Source: Bradyrhizobium sp. (GTDB taxonomy: Bacteria > Pseudomonadota > Alphaproteobacteria > Rhizobiales > Xanthobacteraceae). Taken from it: 64,000 bases of DNA. Each line of letters starts with the position of its first letter. Positions within the stretch are counted from its first letter, which is position 1. A program made the position numbers and the translations under genes. The stretch covers positions 1-64,000 of the forward strand of contig NZ_JAUSLT010000036.1 of the NCBI RefSeq assembly GCF_030646015.1. Reading direction: 5' to 3'. Under the pieces are notes generated by a model, which was not told where the DNA came from, did no database searches, and saw nothing but the letters and a program-made list of their open reading frames with translations. Shown in pieces: positions 34,700-42,954 of the stretch.

Positions 34700-34838
34700 G
34701 GGGTATTCCCTTCATTTTGAGAGCAGCCGGTATGCGATCCTGCGATGGCCGGCGGAATGCCGGCGCGCGAGACAACACGTGTCGTGCAGGCGAGCTCCTG
34801 CTCGCGATCGGTTGAATATTGATTCCGGCGATGGGCGG

Positions 34839-34880
34839 CCAGTTCAGGAAATGAACCCAGACCGATACAGAATCTGAACT
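34839..34880. promoter_or_regulatory. HxlR-associated inverted-repeat element, copy 1
   Basis: The arms AGTTCAG (34841-34847) and CTGAACT (34874-34880) are separated by 26 bases. Read in reverse orientation, the second copy at 35649-35691 matches in about 34 of 42 positions, including the spacer core CCGATACAGA. It sits 57 bases before the HxlR start and 140 before the divergent SRPBCC gene. Confidence 0.65.
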
Positions 34881-34937
34881 AGGCCCCCCCCTCGTTTTAG
34901 CTTTAAGTTCCCTATCTTGCCTGTCACGGAGGAACGC

Positions 34938-35633
34938 ATGACCATTGGCAGCTATAAACAGTTCTGCCCGGTCGCGATGGCCGCAGAAATATTGTGCACG
35001 CGCTGGACCGTGGTGCTGCTCCGCGAACTCATCGCCGGTTCGACGCGCTTCAACGAGCTTCGCCGTGGCGTGCCTCGGATGTCGCCGGCATTGCTATCGC
35101 GGCGGCTAAAAGAGCTCGAGGTGGCCGGCATCGTGACACGTGAATCGGGCTCGGAACGTGGTGTCTTCGAATATCAACTGACCGCGGCCGGACGCGAACT
35201 CGGGCCGATCGTCGAGGCCTTCGGCCTTTGGGGCCAGCGCCGCATCGATTCGCATTTGTCGCTGCAGCATCTCGACGTCCAGCTGCTGATGTGGGACATG
35301 CGGCGCAATCTGAACACGACGCCGATGCCGAAGCAGCGCAGCGTGGTGCAGTTCAGTTATCCTGAGCTGCCACCGACGCAAAGGTCGTGGTGGCTGATCG
35401 TCGATCCCAAGGAAAGCGTCGATCTCTGCTCGATTGATCCGGGCTTCGACGTCGATCTGTATGTATCGGTCGATCTGCGGACCATGACGGCAATCTGGAT
35501 GGGACTCGATACCGTTCGCGCCGCAATCGCCAACCGTCGCATGATGCTGACCGGCAACCGGCAGCTCGCCACGGCCATGCAGAGCTGGCTTGGTCTCAGT
35601 CCCTTTGCGAAAGAGCAAAAGCTCGCAAGCTGA
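34938..35633 (+). CDS. HxlR-type winged-helix regulator with C-terminal ligand-binding-like domain
   Basis: The start is the ATG at 34938 after GGAGGAACGC. Residues about 5-100 are the HxlR winged helix (YKQFCPVAMAAEILCTRWTV, ELRRGVPRMSPALLSRRLKE, LTAAGRELGPIVEAFGLWG); the Cys near residue 9 is at the redox-sensing place of some relatives. Residues about 120-231 look like an SCP2-type lipid-binding domain (SWWLIVDPKESVDLCSIDPG). The product is 231 residues long, much longer than plain HxlR proteins. It is flanked by two copies of one inverted-repeat element. Confidence 0.88.
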   Translation: MTIGSYKQFCPVAMAAEILCTRWTVVLLRELIAGSTRFNELRRGVPRMSPALLSRRLKELEVAGIVTRESGSERGVFEYQLTAAGRELGPIVEAFGLWGQRRIDSHLSLQHLDVQLLMWDMRRNLNTTPMPKQRSVVQFSYPELPPTQRSWWLIVDPKESVDLCSIDPGFDVDLYVSVDLRTMTAIWMGLDTVRAAIANRRMMLTGNRQLATAMQSWLGLSPFAKEQKLAS

Positions 35634-35648
35634 GGCGTGACCCCTCGG

Positions 35649-35691
35649 CCAGTTCAGTCTCTGTATCGGCCCGCTTCACTTCCTGAACTGG
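35649..35691. promoter_or_regulatory. HxlR-associated inverted-repeat element, copy 2 (inverted)
   Basis: The arms AGTTCAG (35651-35657) and CTGAACT (35683-35689) have a 25-base spacer. The block is the reverse complement of copy 1. It lies 82 bases upstream of the DUF1330 gene, just after the regulator gene. Confidence 0.65.
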
Positions 35692-35773
35692 CGCGCCGCG
35701 ACGCACTTCTGGCAAGCCGGGATCAGGCCTCCTATTCAGGCGGAGGCTGATATCGAACCAGGAGCGACACGAC

Positions 35774-36100
35774 ATGACCGCGTTTTTGATCGCAGACATC
35801 AAGGTAACAGACGACAAATGGATGCCGGATTACGCTGCCTCCGTTCACGATCTCGTGCACAAGCATGGCGGCAAATATCTGTCGCGCAGCGGCAATGTGA
35901 AGACATTGGAAGGCGCGCCGCTGGATACGTCGCTGATCGCGATCATGGCTTTCCCATCGGCAAAAGCAGCGGAATCCTTCATTACCGATCCCGCCTACAT
36001 CCGCTATGCCGCAGCTCGCCGGAGCGGCAGCGAAAGCCGCTTTCAACTGATCGACGATACCGACTTAGCCGGAACAATTCCGTATCTCGCCAAAGCCTGA
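35774..36100 (+). CDS. DUF1330 family protein
   Basis: The 108-residue protein starts MTAFLIADIKVTDDKWMPDY and has GGKYLSRSGNVKTLEG and a C-terminal stretch around ITDPAYIRYAAARRSGSES. This is the DUF1330 dimeric ferredoxin-like fold, of unknown activity. A clear GGAGCGACACGAC precedes the ATG. The operator-like element upstream suggests it is a target of the HxlR regulator. Confidence 0.9.
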   Translation: MTAFLIADIKVTDDKWMPDYAASVHDLVHKHGGKYLSRSGNVKTLEGAPLDTSLIAIMAFPSAKAAESFITDPAYIRYAAARRSGSESRFQLIDDTDLAGTIPYLAKA

Positions 36101-36246
36101 ACGATGCTCGGGAACGGATTTGAATTGTCAACATATCAGAGAATAGCGAGCCATCCGGCATAAAGCGAAAGTTCCCCGAGTAACTTCCGGTTCCAGCCTT
36201 CCCCGACTGGGGCCGGTGCATTTTCTAGCTTGGGCGAAACGCCATC

Positions 36247-36364
36247 ATGTCCGGTTTGGGTCAAAACTACCCTGACAGCGCCTTCGGCCCATGTCCGGTT
36301 TACCCCCGATAGCGACCGAATTGCGGACATCGCCCGAGGTCCGGTTCGTGCCAATAGGCGACAT
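36247..36364. repeat. Intergenic repeat family, copy B
   Basis: It contains TTTGGGTCAAAACTA, ATGTCCGGTTTACCCCCGAT, GCGGACATCGCC and GGTCCGGTTCGTGCCAATA. It abuts the stop codon of the solute-binding-protein gene. Confidence 0.7.
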
Positions 36365-36370
36365 GGTTCG

Positions 36371-37354
36371 CTATTCGATCACCTCGTCTGCGCGAGCGAG
36401 AAGCGTTGGCGGGATCGTCAAACCGAGGGCCTTGGCAGTTCTGTTGTTTAAGACCAGTTCGAACCGGGTCGCCTGCAACACCGGCAAGTCGGCGGGCCTC
36501 TCGCCCTTGAGAATGCGCCCAGCGTAGAGGCCAGCTTGGCGATGAGCATCGACAAAACTGGGCCCGTAGCTCAACAGACCGCCCGCCAAGGCATATTCGC
36601 GCAAGGAAAAGATTGTCGGAAGACCGTGGCGCGCAGCCAGTGCGACCACTTGATTACGCCGATTGGAAAACATGGGGTCGGGGACGACTAACAGAGCAGT
36701 GGCTTGATGTTGGACAAGATTCGCGAAAGCCGCATCGAAATCCCGTTCGTGTTTGGCTTGAACGACGTGAATTTGCCGCCCAAGCGAAAGCGCCGCCGCC
36801 TGCAACTCTTTTGTGTCGGACATGGCGTTAGGATTGTTCGGATTCACAAGGATGCCGATCACAACAGTTGTCGGTACCAACTCACATAACAATTCCAGCC
36901 GCTTCGCAATCAACGTATTGAGCAGAGAACTCACGCCCGTCACGTTTCCGCCGGGAAGATTGAGACTGGCGACGAGGCCAATCTTTACCGGGTCAGCGCC
37001 AATCACGAACACGACGGGTGTCGTCGGGCTCGCCGCCTTGGCCGCGAACGCGGCAGCGCTGGTTGCGGATGCAAGGATCACCGATACTCGTCGGTCGACC
37101 AACTGAACCGCCATTGCTGGCAAGCGATCAAGCTGGTCCTCCGCCCAGCGATACTCGACAGCAACGTTTCGACCTCCGACGTAGCCGGTTTCACCGAGCC
37201 CGTGCAGAAATCCAGCCACATAAGTCGCGTGTGCTGTAGGTGATGCCGGGCTAAGAAATCCTATCACGGGATATGCCGGTTGCTGCGCGCGCGCCGCAAA
37301 TGGCCACGCCGCCGCTGTGCCGGCAACCAAACTGATAAACTCCCGTCGCCTCAT
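36371..37354 (-). CDS. ABC transporter solute-binding protein (TrpX/ABC_sub_bind family)
   Basis: The 327-residue protein begins MRRREFISLVAGTAAAWPFA, a Tat-type signal peptide with a cut after ARA. The mature part has YPVIGFLSPASPTAHATYVA, VSVILASATSAAAFAAKAAS, GLVASLNLPGGNVTGVSSL and the family end LLARADEVIE. It resembles the TrpX-like periplasmic binding proteins that are very numerous in Bradyrhizobium. No permease or ATPase gene is next to it, so it is an orphan. The ligand is unknown. An upstream ATG at 37375 is less likely. Confidence 0.9.
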   Translation of the reverse strand: MRRREFISLVAGTAAAWPFAARAQQPAYPVIGFLSPASPTAHATYVAGFLHGLGETGYVGGRNVAVEYRWAEDQLDRLPAMAVQLVDRRVSVILASATSAAAFAAKAASPTTPVVFVIGADPVKIGLVASLNLPGGNVTGVSSLLNTLIAKRLELLCELVPTTVVIGILVNPNNPNAMSDTKELQAAALSLGRQIHVVQAKHERDFDAAFANLVQHQATALLVVPDPMFSNRRNQVVALAARHGLPTIFSLREYALAGGLLSYGPSFVDAHRQAGLYAGRILKGERPADLPVLQATRFELVLNNRTAKALGLTIPPTLLARADEVIE

Positions 37355-37452
37355 GTCGCCCCAAAAACAGGTCAAGGTCGCGGTCGGAAACTACCCTAAT
37401 AAAAGGGGCTCGGACATAGGAAATGCAGAGCCAAGGGCGACCCGCGCCTATT

Positions 37453-37570
37453 TCCGCTTTGGGTCAAACTCAGACCTGAGCCCGCCAGCGCGGCACGTCC
37501 GGTCTGCCCTTAGGACCAGACATCGCCCTGCCACCCGCTCAGGTCCGAAAAGTGCCAAACCCGGAAGTGA
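37453..37570. repeat. Intergenic repeat family, copy C
   Basis: This diverged copy has TTTGGGTCAAACTCAG, CACGTCCGGTCTGCCC, AGACATCGCC and GTCCGAAAAGTGCCAAACCC. It lies between the solute-binding-protein gene and the convergent end of the DUF6455 protein gene. Confidence 0.65.
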
Positions 37571-37593
37571 TCAGAATCGAGGAGCCGCGTTAT

Positions 37594-38229
37594 CTAAGCG
37601 ACCGTGGTCCATTTCCGCCAGTGTGAAGGACGCACTTCAACCCGCTCTTTGGTTTTGGCCTTGGCCCATCCGTATGCAATGCGACGGCATGGGAATATCA
37701 GAGCATGTGCGCCGTCCTTATCGATGAAGGCGAGTTCAAGATCACAGTCGAAAGGCGCCTTAGATATATCTTCCCATATTTGATCGGACGGTTGCGCCTT
37801 CAGACCAAATAGAACGTCGAATGTGAAGGCTTTGGGACAAAAATCGCGGAAGTCTTTACCGGCTAATCCTTTTGCCACTTCCTGTACGCATCGCTTCTTT
37901 TCGCTACAGGTAATGCACGCCCGTCGCAGATCGCCGATGATCTGAGGGTCAGTATTCGCAAGAACATTCGGATCAACGTGCAGTGCGGCAAGCATTTTCT
38001 TTAGCAAATCAGCAGCGTCGTGTCCTTTTTGCGCAAGCTCACTAAGTACGCTTGGGGTGAGCCCAAGGTCACTTGCCACACGCTTCACTTCGTCTGGACC
38101 GCACTGCCCGAGTTCATCTTGGAGACCGAAAATATGGCGAAATTTGCTTACCCAATTGGCAATGCCATTAGAGACAATCTCTAGCAAAGGGGTACTCGGA
38201 GGATGGCTTTCAGGCATGGCCCGATCCAT
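37594..38229 (-). CDS. DUF6455-like protein with C-terminal extension
   Basis: The 211-residue protein has a region (residues about 33-140) like DUF6455: GLQDELGQCGPDEVKRVASD, ACITCSEKKRCVQEVAKGL and FRDFCPKAFTFDVL. These give conserved cysteines in a CxxC...C...C pattern that could bind a metal or cluster. The C-terminal part (APFDCDLELAFIDKDG, LIFPCRRIAYGWAKAKTK, VEVRPSHWRKW) resembles a separate small protein type of Bradyrhizobium, so this looks like a fusion. No function is known. Starts at 38229 or 38217 are possible. Confidence 0.65.
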   Translation of the reverse strand: MDRAMPESHPPSTPLLEIVSNGIANWVSKFRHIFGLQDELGQCGPDEVKRVASDLGLTPSVLSELAQKGHDAADLLKKMLAALHVDPNVLANTDPQIIGDLRRACITCSEKKRCVQEVAKGLAGKDFRDFCPKAFTFDVLFGLKAQPSDQIWEDISKAPFDCDLELAFIDKDGAHALIFPCRRIAYGWAKAKTKERVEVRPSHWRKWTTVA

Positions 38230-38319
38230 TGGGAAAATGATTCCTATGCTGTAACACCCGCCATAAGTGAATTTGCGTTAGATCAAAGAACCGGCATTGC
38301 GGCTTACAAAGTCCGCATC

Positions 38320-38420
38320 GGGTCAATCTCTACCGAATCGGGCCTTTCGGGCCATGTCCGCTTTACCCCCGGTAGCGACCGGATGGCGGACATCCCCGAT
38401 TGGCAGCTTCGTGCCTACAA
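38320..38420. repeat. Intergenic repeat family, copy D
   Basis: It contains GGGTCAATCTCTACCGAATC, ATGTCCGCTTTACCCCCGGT, GCGGACATCCCC and TTCGTGCCTACAAAC. It is close to copy A 4.3 kb upstream and in the same orientation. Confidence 0.7.
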
Positions 38421-38430
38421 ACGACGTGCG

Positions 38431-38874
38431 CTACTTTGCAAGGTAGCGGCGATCTGCGTACGGAAAACCATTCAGCTGGCAGTCTCTAGATTCATCGTAA
38501 TGATAGTAGGCACGCACTTCGGCAATTCGGCCCTCCGGGATAACGTACCATTCGGTTCCTCGAAATATCAGCCGGTCGCCGGTTGATGGCTGCGTGTAAG
38601 CGCAACTCCATTCACTGACTACCTCGTTGCCGCCTGCAAGTGTGTGGTCAATTTTCCAAGTTGGTTGATACATTTGTTTGAATTTCCGCCAATATCTGGC
38701 CAAGTGGTCGGACCCTCTGATGGGTCGATGGACCTGGGGCAGGAAATAGTGAACTACGTCGTGCGCCAAGGTGCTTTTCAAGTGCTCGATGTCGCCTGTA
38801 TTGCAGCCATCAAAGTACTTGAGAACCAATTTGACATTCGCCTCCGGTGACATATCGATCTCCGCATCGGACAA
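38431..38874 (-). CDS. SnoaL/NTF2-like protein
   Basis: The 147-residue protein has the NTF2-like cone fold pattern: VKLVLKYFDGCNTGDIEHL, HDVVHYFLPQVHRPIRGSDH, LARYWRKFKQMYQPTWKIDH, EVVSEWSCAYTQP and FRGTEWYVIPEGRIAEVRAY. Such proteins act as small isomerases, hydrolases or ligand binders. It starts at the ATG at 38874 and lies between two repeat copies, without an operon partner. Confidence 0.8.
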   Translation of the reverse strand: MSDAEIDMSPEANVKLVLKYFDGCNTGDIEHLKSTLAHDVVHYFLPQVHRPIRGSDHLARYWRKFKQMYQPTWKIDHTLAGGNEVVSEWSCAYTQPSTGDRLIFRGTEWYVIPEGRIAEVRAYYHYDESRDCQLNGFPYADRRYLAK

Positions 38875-38938
38875 GGCTGCAGCATCCGTAACTCAGTCTG
38901 GCATGCCGCTCGATTGTCAGGCTACTCGCACCACCGCT

Positions 38939-39050
38939 CCGGGTCAAAAGCCGCCGTGGCGGCCCCAAATGGGACGTCCGGTATACCCCCAGAAGCGGAC
39001 GCAACTCGGACATCGCCGGAGGTCCGGTTCGTGCCAATTTCGGAAGTGAA
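38939..39050. repeat. Intergenic repeat family, copy E
   Basis: It contains CGGGTCAAAAGCCGCC, ACGTCCGGTATACCCCCAGA, CTCGGACATCGCC and GGTCCGGTTCGTGCCAA. It lies upstream of the small 70-residue protein gene. Confidence 0.7.
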
Positions 39051-39162
39051 CCGTTTCGCGTGGTTCCGCCGGAACACCTAATTGCCCTGGAGTGGCCACG
39101 AGTTGCGCGTCATCGATATTCAGACAGCGCATTCGCTTAAGCTTCTCAATTCGGTGACACCG

Positions 39163-39375
39163 ATGCCAACTGTGATGGTCCGCGCGACCACGATCCTCGG
39201 CGAGTTCGAGCACGTTCAGGCCGAACTTGTCGGCACGGCCGTGATGCTCACCGATGGCAGGGCGGGGACAGTGGAAAGGGTTTGGCTTGATGAATTGCAC
39301 GGCCTGCGAATTTCAATCAGGGGCCACGATGGCAAGTGGCCTATCTCCACGGTGAAGTTGGTGGAGACCCGCTGA
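39163..39375 (+). CDS. Small conserved hypothetical protein (70 aa)
   Basis: From the ATG at 39163 the protein reads MPTVMVRATTILGEFEHVQA and ends VWLDELHGLRISIRGHDGKW then PISTVKLVETR. The strand-rich pattern with a DG turn resembles PRC-barrel-like small proteins of rhizobia, but I cannot assign a family. The longer frame from 39082 starts with TTG and is less likely. Confidence 0.5.
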   Translation: MPTVMVRATTILGEFEHVQAELVGTAVMLTDGRAGTVERVWLDELHGLRISIRGHDGKWPISTVKLVETR

Positions 39376-39379
39376 AATC

Positions 39380-39540
39380 GGACCTCGGTGAGCGTCTGAG
39401 CGCATGTCCGCTTTCCCTTCGATGGCGACCAAACTGCGGACATTGCGGAGGGTCCGGTTCGTGCCAACAGGCGATACTCAGGAGTGGACATCGTCAGGCG
39501 ACCTTGGCTGGTCCGAAAAGTGCCAACAGCGGGCGTCCGC
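39380..39540. repeat. Intergenic repeat family, copies F and G (tandem)
   Basis: Copy F (39380-39480) has ATGTCCGCTTTCCCTTCGAT, TGCGGACATTGCG and GGTCCGGTTCGTGCCAACA. It is followed directly by a partial copy (39481-39540) with GTGGACATCGTCAGG and GGTCCGAAAAGTGCCAACA. The second part resembles the fragment at 31930-31989. Confidence 0.65.
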
Positions 39541-39622
39541 GACAGCTGGCAAGTCTCAATCGTAGAAATCCGGCGCCATCGTCAGGCTGTCGCGCTGCAA
39601 TGTAGATCGTGACTGCGCTACT

Positions 39623-40087
39623 TCAGCGTTCAAAGTTCTGATTGCTGAAGGGAGACGCCTTGGGTACCTGGATGCGGATATACCCAACTTGACCCGCCTG
39701 GTGGCAGCTGTTGCATCCGGCGGTCAGTTCATCAAATGCCTTGACGTAGAGTGCGTGGTCTTTTTTGTTCGCCGCTTCCATCAAGCGTCTCAGAGGCTGG
39801 GCTACGAGCGTGATGTTATCAATTGGAAGACTCCGGTAAAATCCACTCGCGACATAGAAATCCTTTTCGAGCTTCTGAGCTTCATAGTTGAGCAAATCCC
39901 AGTTCTTTGCCTTTCCGATGGACCACAACTTGATATGGCGCAGCTGAATGTTCGCCATAATGTTGGCAAGCGTCGCCACAGCCGGTTCGGAGGGAAATGG
40001 AGGTGTGGCAAATGGCACATCTTCAGCAGCCATTGCTGGCGCAAGTATCAAGGTCAAGATCAAAAAAGCTGCCGGGAAACGCTTCAC
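39623..40087 (-). CDS. Secreted monoheme c-type cytochrome (cytochrome c'-like)
   Basis: From a GTG at 40085-40087 with AGAGG at good spacing, the protein is 154 residues with a signal peptide (KRFPAAFLILTLILAPAMA). A helical region follows (TLANIMANIQLRHIKLWSIG, LRRLMEAANKKDHALYVKAF), then a single heme site at Cys125, Cys128 and His129 (GCNSCHQAGQVGYIR). A C-terminal CxxCH after a helix bundle resembles cytochrome c'. It would act in the periplasm. It lies 92 bases past the SphA-like gene on the same strand. Confidence 0.8.
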   Translation of the reverse strand: MKRFPAAFLILTLILAPAMAAEDVPFATPPFPSEPAVATLANIMANIQLRHIKLWSIGKAKNWDLLNYEAQKLEKDFYVASGFYRSLPIDNITLVAQPLRRLMEAANKKDHALYVKAFDELTAGCNSCHQAGQVGYIRIQVPKASPFSNQNFER

Positions 40088-40179
40088 TGCCAACCTCTTT
40101 GCCCTGCTGATAGTAACTTTCAAATCCGCAACATGGATCAGCGGCAGGTCGATGCGTGACTGGCGCGAATTCGGAAGGC

Positions 40180-41238
40180 TTACTTCCGCATCAGGTGCTT
40201 GGTCGGCGTCACCGTGCTGGCGGGCACAGCCTCCGAGATCGAGAACGTCAGCCAGGTGTTCCAGCCGGATGCCCGGTTGGCGGCGTCGAACTCGCCATAT
40301 CCCTTCAGGCCGAGAAACGCATGGTTGGCTCCGATCGGAAAAATATATCCGATCTGCGGACCTATGCCGAGAACGCGGGAGCGGAAGCCGCCGAGGGCTG
40401 CCGGCTGTCCAAAATCGTCGGTGATCTGCTGGTAGGCGTAGCCGGCGAAGCCAACAAAGACCTGCTTCGACAGGAACTGCGACACGCCCCAATCGAAATG
40501 GAAATCGATGCCGCTTTGATACTGCGTATCGGGATTCTTGAAATTGTAGGTCAAGCCGCCGACGCCCGAGAATTCCGTGCCGGTCGCCAGATTCAGATAG
40601 GTGTAACCGCCGCCGAAGTCGATGGCGCCGTGACCGAGACCGATATTGGAGAGCCGGCCCGCTTGGTAGTCACCGACCGGAACGGCGCCCGTGCCGTAAA
40701 CCATATAGTTGTGGACGCCGCTGTTCCATTTCAGCTTCAGGGTCGGATAGAGGTCGCCGTAGGAGACGAGCGCGTCTTCGAGGAAACCGTTGCGCGTGGT
40801 CACGATCGGCCCCGCCCCCGTCGTCAGTGTGCCGGCGAGGCTCGCGGAATTTCGGCCATAGACGCTGGCCAGCGTCGCCGACAACTGGCCGCCGAGCACC
40901 GGCGTCGCGAAAGTATAGGTCGGCGCGATCAGCATCAGATCAGCCTGGCCGCGCAAGGCGACGTTCAGATCGATGTTGACGGTCGGAGAAAATCGTCCGA
41001 TCTGGAATTCTCGTGACGCAGCAGCCCCGCCTGACGCACCCACGCTGGCATGGTAGTAGATTGCGGCGATCGACCAGCCGGGCGTCGCCGGCGTTGCGGC
41101 AAGGCTGCCGTAGAGGCCTGGCAGCCAGAACGAAATGCCGCTTTCGTCGGCGCGCGCCGTTTGCGGAGAAAACAAAGCAAGCGCGGTGAAAGCGAGAGCA
41201 CCGGTCAGCCGGGGCCCGGTCAAAATGCTGCTTTTCAT
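40180..41238 (-). CDS. SphA/phenol-meta-degradation-type outer membrane protein
   Basis: The 352-residue protein has a signal peptide (LTGALAFTALALFSPQTARA) and alternating beta-strand text typical of outer-membrane barrels: SIAAIYYHASVGASGG, LMLIAPTYTFATPVLGGQL, GLTYNFKNPDTQYQSGIDFH and GIGPQIGYIFPIG. This fits the SphA (phenol MetA-pathway) family, whose members are linked to uptake of aromatic or hydrophobic compounds. It is upstream of the cytochrome and downstream of the DUF1254 and sulfatase genes on one strand. Confidence 0.85.
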   Translation of the reverse strand: MKSSILTGPRLTGALAFTALALFSPQTARADESGISFWLPGLYGSLAATPATPGWSIAAIYYHASVGASGGAAASREFQIGRFSPTVNIDLNVALRGQADLMLIAPTYTFATPVLGGQLSATLASVYGRNSASLAGTLTTGAGPIVTTRNGFLEDALVSYGDLYPTLKLKWNSGVHNYMVYGTGAVPVGDYQAGRLSNIGLGHGAIDFGGGYTYLNLATGTEFSGVGGLTYNFKNPDTQYQSGIDFHFDWGVSQFLSKQVFVGFAGYAYQQITDDFGQPAALGGFRSRVLGIGPQIGYIFPIGANHAFLGLKGYGEFDAANRASGWNTWLTFSISEAVPASTVTPTKHLMRK

Positions 41239-41361
41239 GGTCCTCGCCTTTCAGCTTTCTTGTAGTCTCGGTTAGTCTCGTTGGTTTTGCAACATCCGAG
41301 TGCTCAATCGGATAGTCCCTGCTTCAACACCGCTTTGCGATGCCGCACATGATGAAAAAAG

Positions 41362-42867
41362 CTATTGCTGAAGTTCAATTTCTCCGGGTCGCCAGGTCTT
41401 GTCGAACCATGGCTGTGTCGGACCATAAAGGCGCAACAGGGTGTTCCAGCTCGTACCGGGGACCGTCTGCACCCAGTTCTTTTCCTGGCCCGCGGGAGCC
41501 TTTGGGCCGAAGAAGACGTCCACCGAACTGTCGGCGTTGACCTTGAGGCCCTCGGTTTGGCTACCGACCGTCGGGAATTGCTGGTCAGTCTGGATCATCG
41601 AGCGTGTCTGATTGTCGTAGAGGATGACCGACCAGAAATTCTTGATCGGAATATTCGGCGGCAAATTCAGCTTGTACGACTTTCCCCCGTCAAGCGCATC
41701 GCCCTTCGAGTCGACGAAGGCTGCCATGTATTGCGAGCCTTCGCCAACGGACCTTGAATCCATCGCTGGCGTTACTCCGGTTGCATAGAAGAAAAAGCCC
41801 GAGTAGCCGTTCAACTGACGGGCGCCTTTTTCCTCAAACTTGTAGCCGCCGATAAAACCAAGCCGCCAATTGCTCTTGCTGTCGGGATAATAATAGCCGT
41901 CGGATCCTCGCCACTTGTACATTGTGGCGCGCGCCGTGGCATCGCCGACGACGGCGGCTTCGGTCAGTATCTTCTTCATGCGGTCGTCGGGCGCGAACGG
42001 CTTGCCCTTCGCGATTCCAATTGAGGCCCAGAAGCCGAGGGTCGTGGCGTCAACGCTGTCAGTGGGTTCGTCCTGCACGACCTTGGCGAGAAGCTCCCAG
42101 AACCGATAGTCCGCCGGCCCGACCATGTTGAACGGCTTGCCGGACATGTTGACGAAATTGAGTTTCGGCGGATTGGCCGCCTGCTTGAGCGGGTAGATCT
42201 TCGTGAATTTCTTGACGGCATCCACGCCCGGCTTCGGATCGCCATTGACCAGGAAGCTGCGCCAGGCCGTCCAGACGCTGAACGAGTTCGGACGAATGAT
42301 GAAGTAACCTTTCGGCACCTCACCCTTGTAGCCGGGCGGCAAGAAAAGGTATTTCCCGCCTTTTCCTCGATCCGGACCTGTGAGGCCTATGTCACCGTTC
42401 CAATTATACCACATGTCATCGGCCAGCCCGAGCACCTTGGGAGGAGCTTCGACGACGATGGGTCCGCCATGGAGGTCCAGCCAAAACCAGGTGTAGGGCG
42501 TGTTGTTGTTGGCAGTGAGCTCCGTGGTGCGGGAATCGACCAAAGTCTCCCAGATCGGCACGGTCGTGTTCGCGGGGCCGATTTTCAGAATGTTGTCGCG
42601 GTTGGCGACCTGGTTCACCACCGGCAGCGCCAGCAGATAGGCCTGGACTCCGCGCTGGAAGTCGAGATTGTCATACAGCTTGTCGACGGTCGCCGCGTCG
42701 GGAAAACCGCCGAAGAAATTCAGGGTCCCAAGGCGCGTTTCCACCTTGTCGGGAATAGCAACACCCGGGGGGACGGGCGTTTGCATTTTGTATTGCTGTG
42801 CATTCGCAGCAAATGCCGATAGCGCCATGAAGGAAAGTGCAGAGACCGCTACTCTAACTGGTTTCAT
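41362..42867 (-). CDS. DUF1254/DUF1214 secreted protein
   Basis: The 501-residue protein has a signal peptide (VRVAVSALSFMALSAFAANA). An N-terminal DUF1254 region (LDFQRGVQAYLLALPVVNQ, TTELTANNNTPYTWFWLDL) and a C-terminal DUF1214 region (NIPIKNFWSVILYDNQTRSM, VDVFFGPKAPAGQEKNWVQT) are visible. Members are periplasmic proteins of unknown activity, often near genes for unusual carbon sources. It sits 87 bases downstream of the arylsulfatase stop, on the same strand. Confidence 0.93.
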   Translation of the reverse strand: MKPVRVAVSALSFMALSAFAANAQQYKMQTPVPPGVAIPDKVETRLGTLNFFGGFPDAATVDKLYDNLDFQRGVQAYLLALPVVNQVANRDNILKIGPANTTVPIWETLVDSRTTELTANNNTPYTWFWLDLHGGPIVVEAPPKVLGLADDMWYNWNGDIGLTGPDRGKGGKYLFLPPGYKGEVPKGYFIIRPNSFSVWTAWRSFLVNGDPKPGVDAVKKFTKIYPLKQAANPPKLNFVNMSGKPFNMVGPADYRFWELLAKVVQDEPTDSVDATTLGFWASIGIAKGKPFAPDDRMKKILTEAAVVGDATARATMYKWRGSDGYYYPDSKSNWRLGFIGGYKFEEKGARQLNGYSGFFFYATGVTPAMDSRSVGEGSQYMAAFVDSKGDALDGGKSYKLNLPPNIPIKNFWSVILYDNQTRSMIQTDQQFPTVGSQTEGLKVNADSSVDVFFGPKAPAGQEKNWVQTVPGTSWNTLLRLYGPTQPWFDKTWRPGEIELQQ

Positions 42868-42954
42868 CGTATTCTTGCCTTTTCAAAAGCCTGGCAACTC
42901 GCGGTGCAATGAAGGCGCGGCGCAAATCCTGTCACTTATGCGCCGCAAGTCTTC

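Noticed and set aside
33465..41000. CRISPR array
   Set aside because: The repeats here are about 100 bases, diverged, irregularly spaced and between genes, without short uniform spacers or cas genes.
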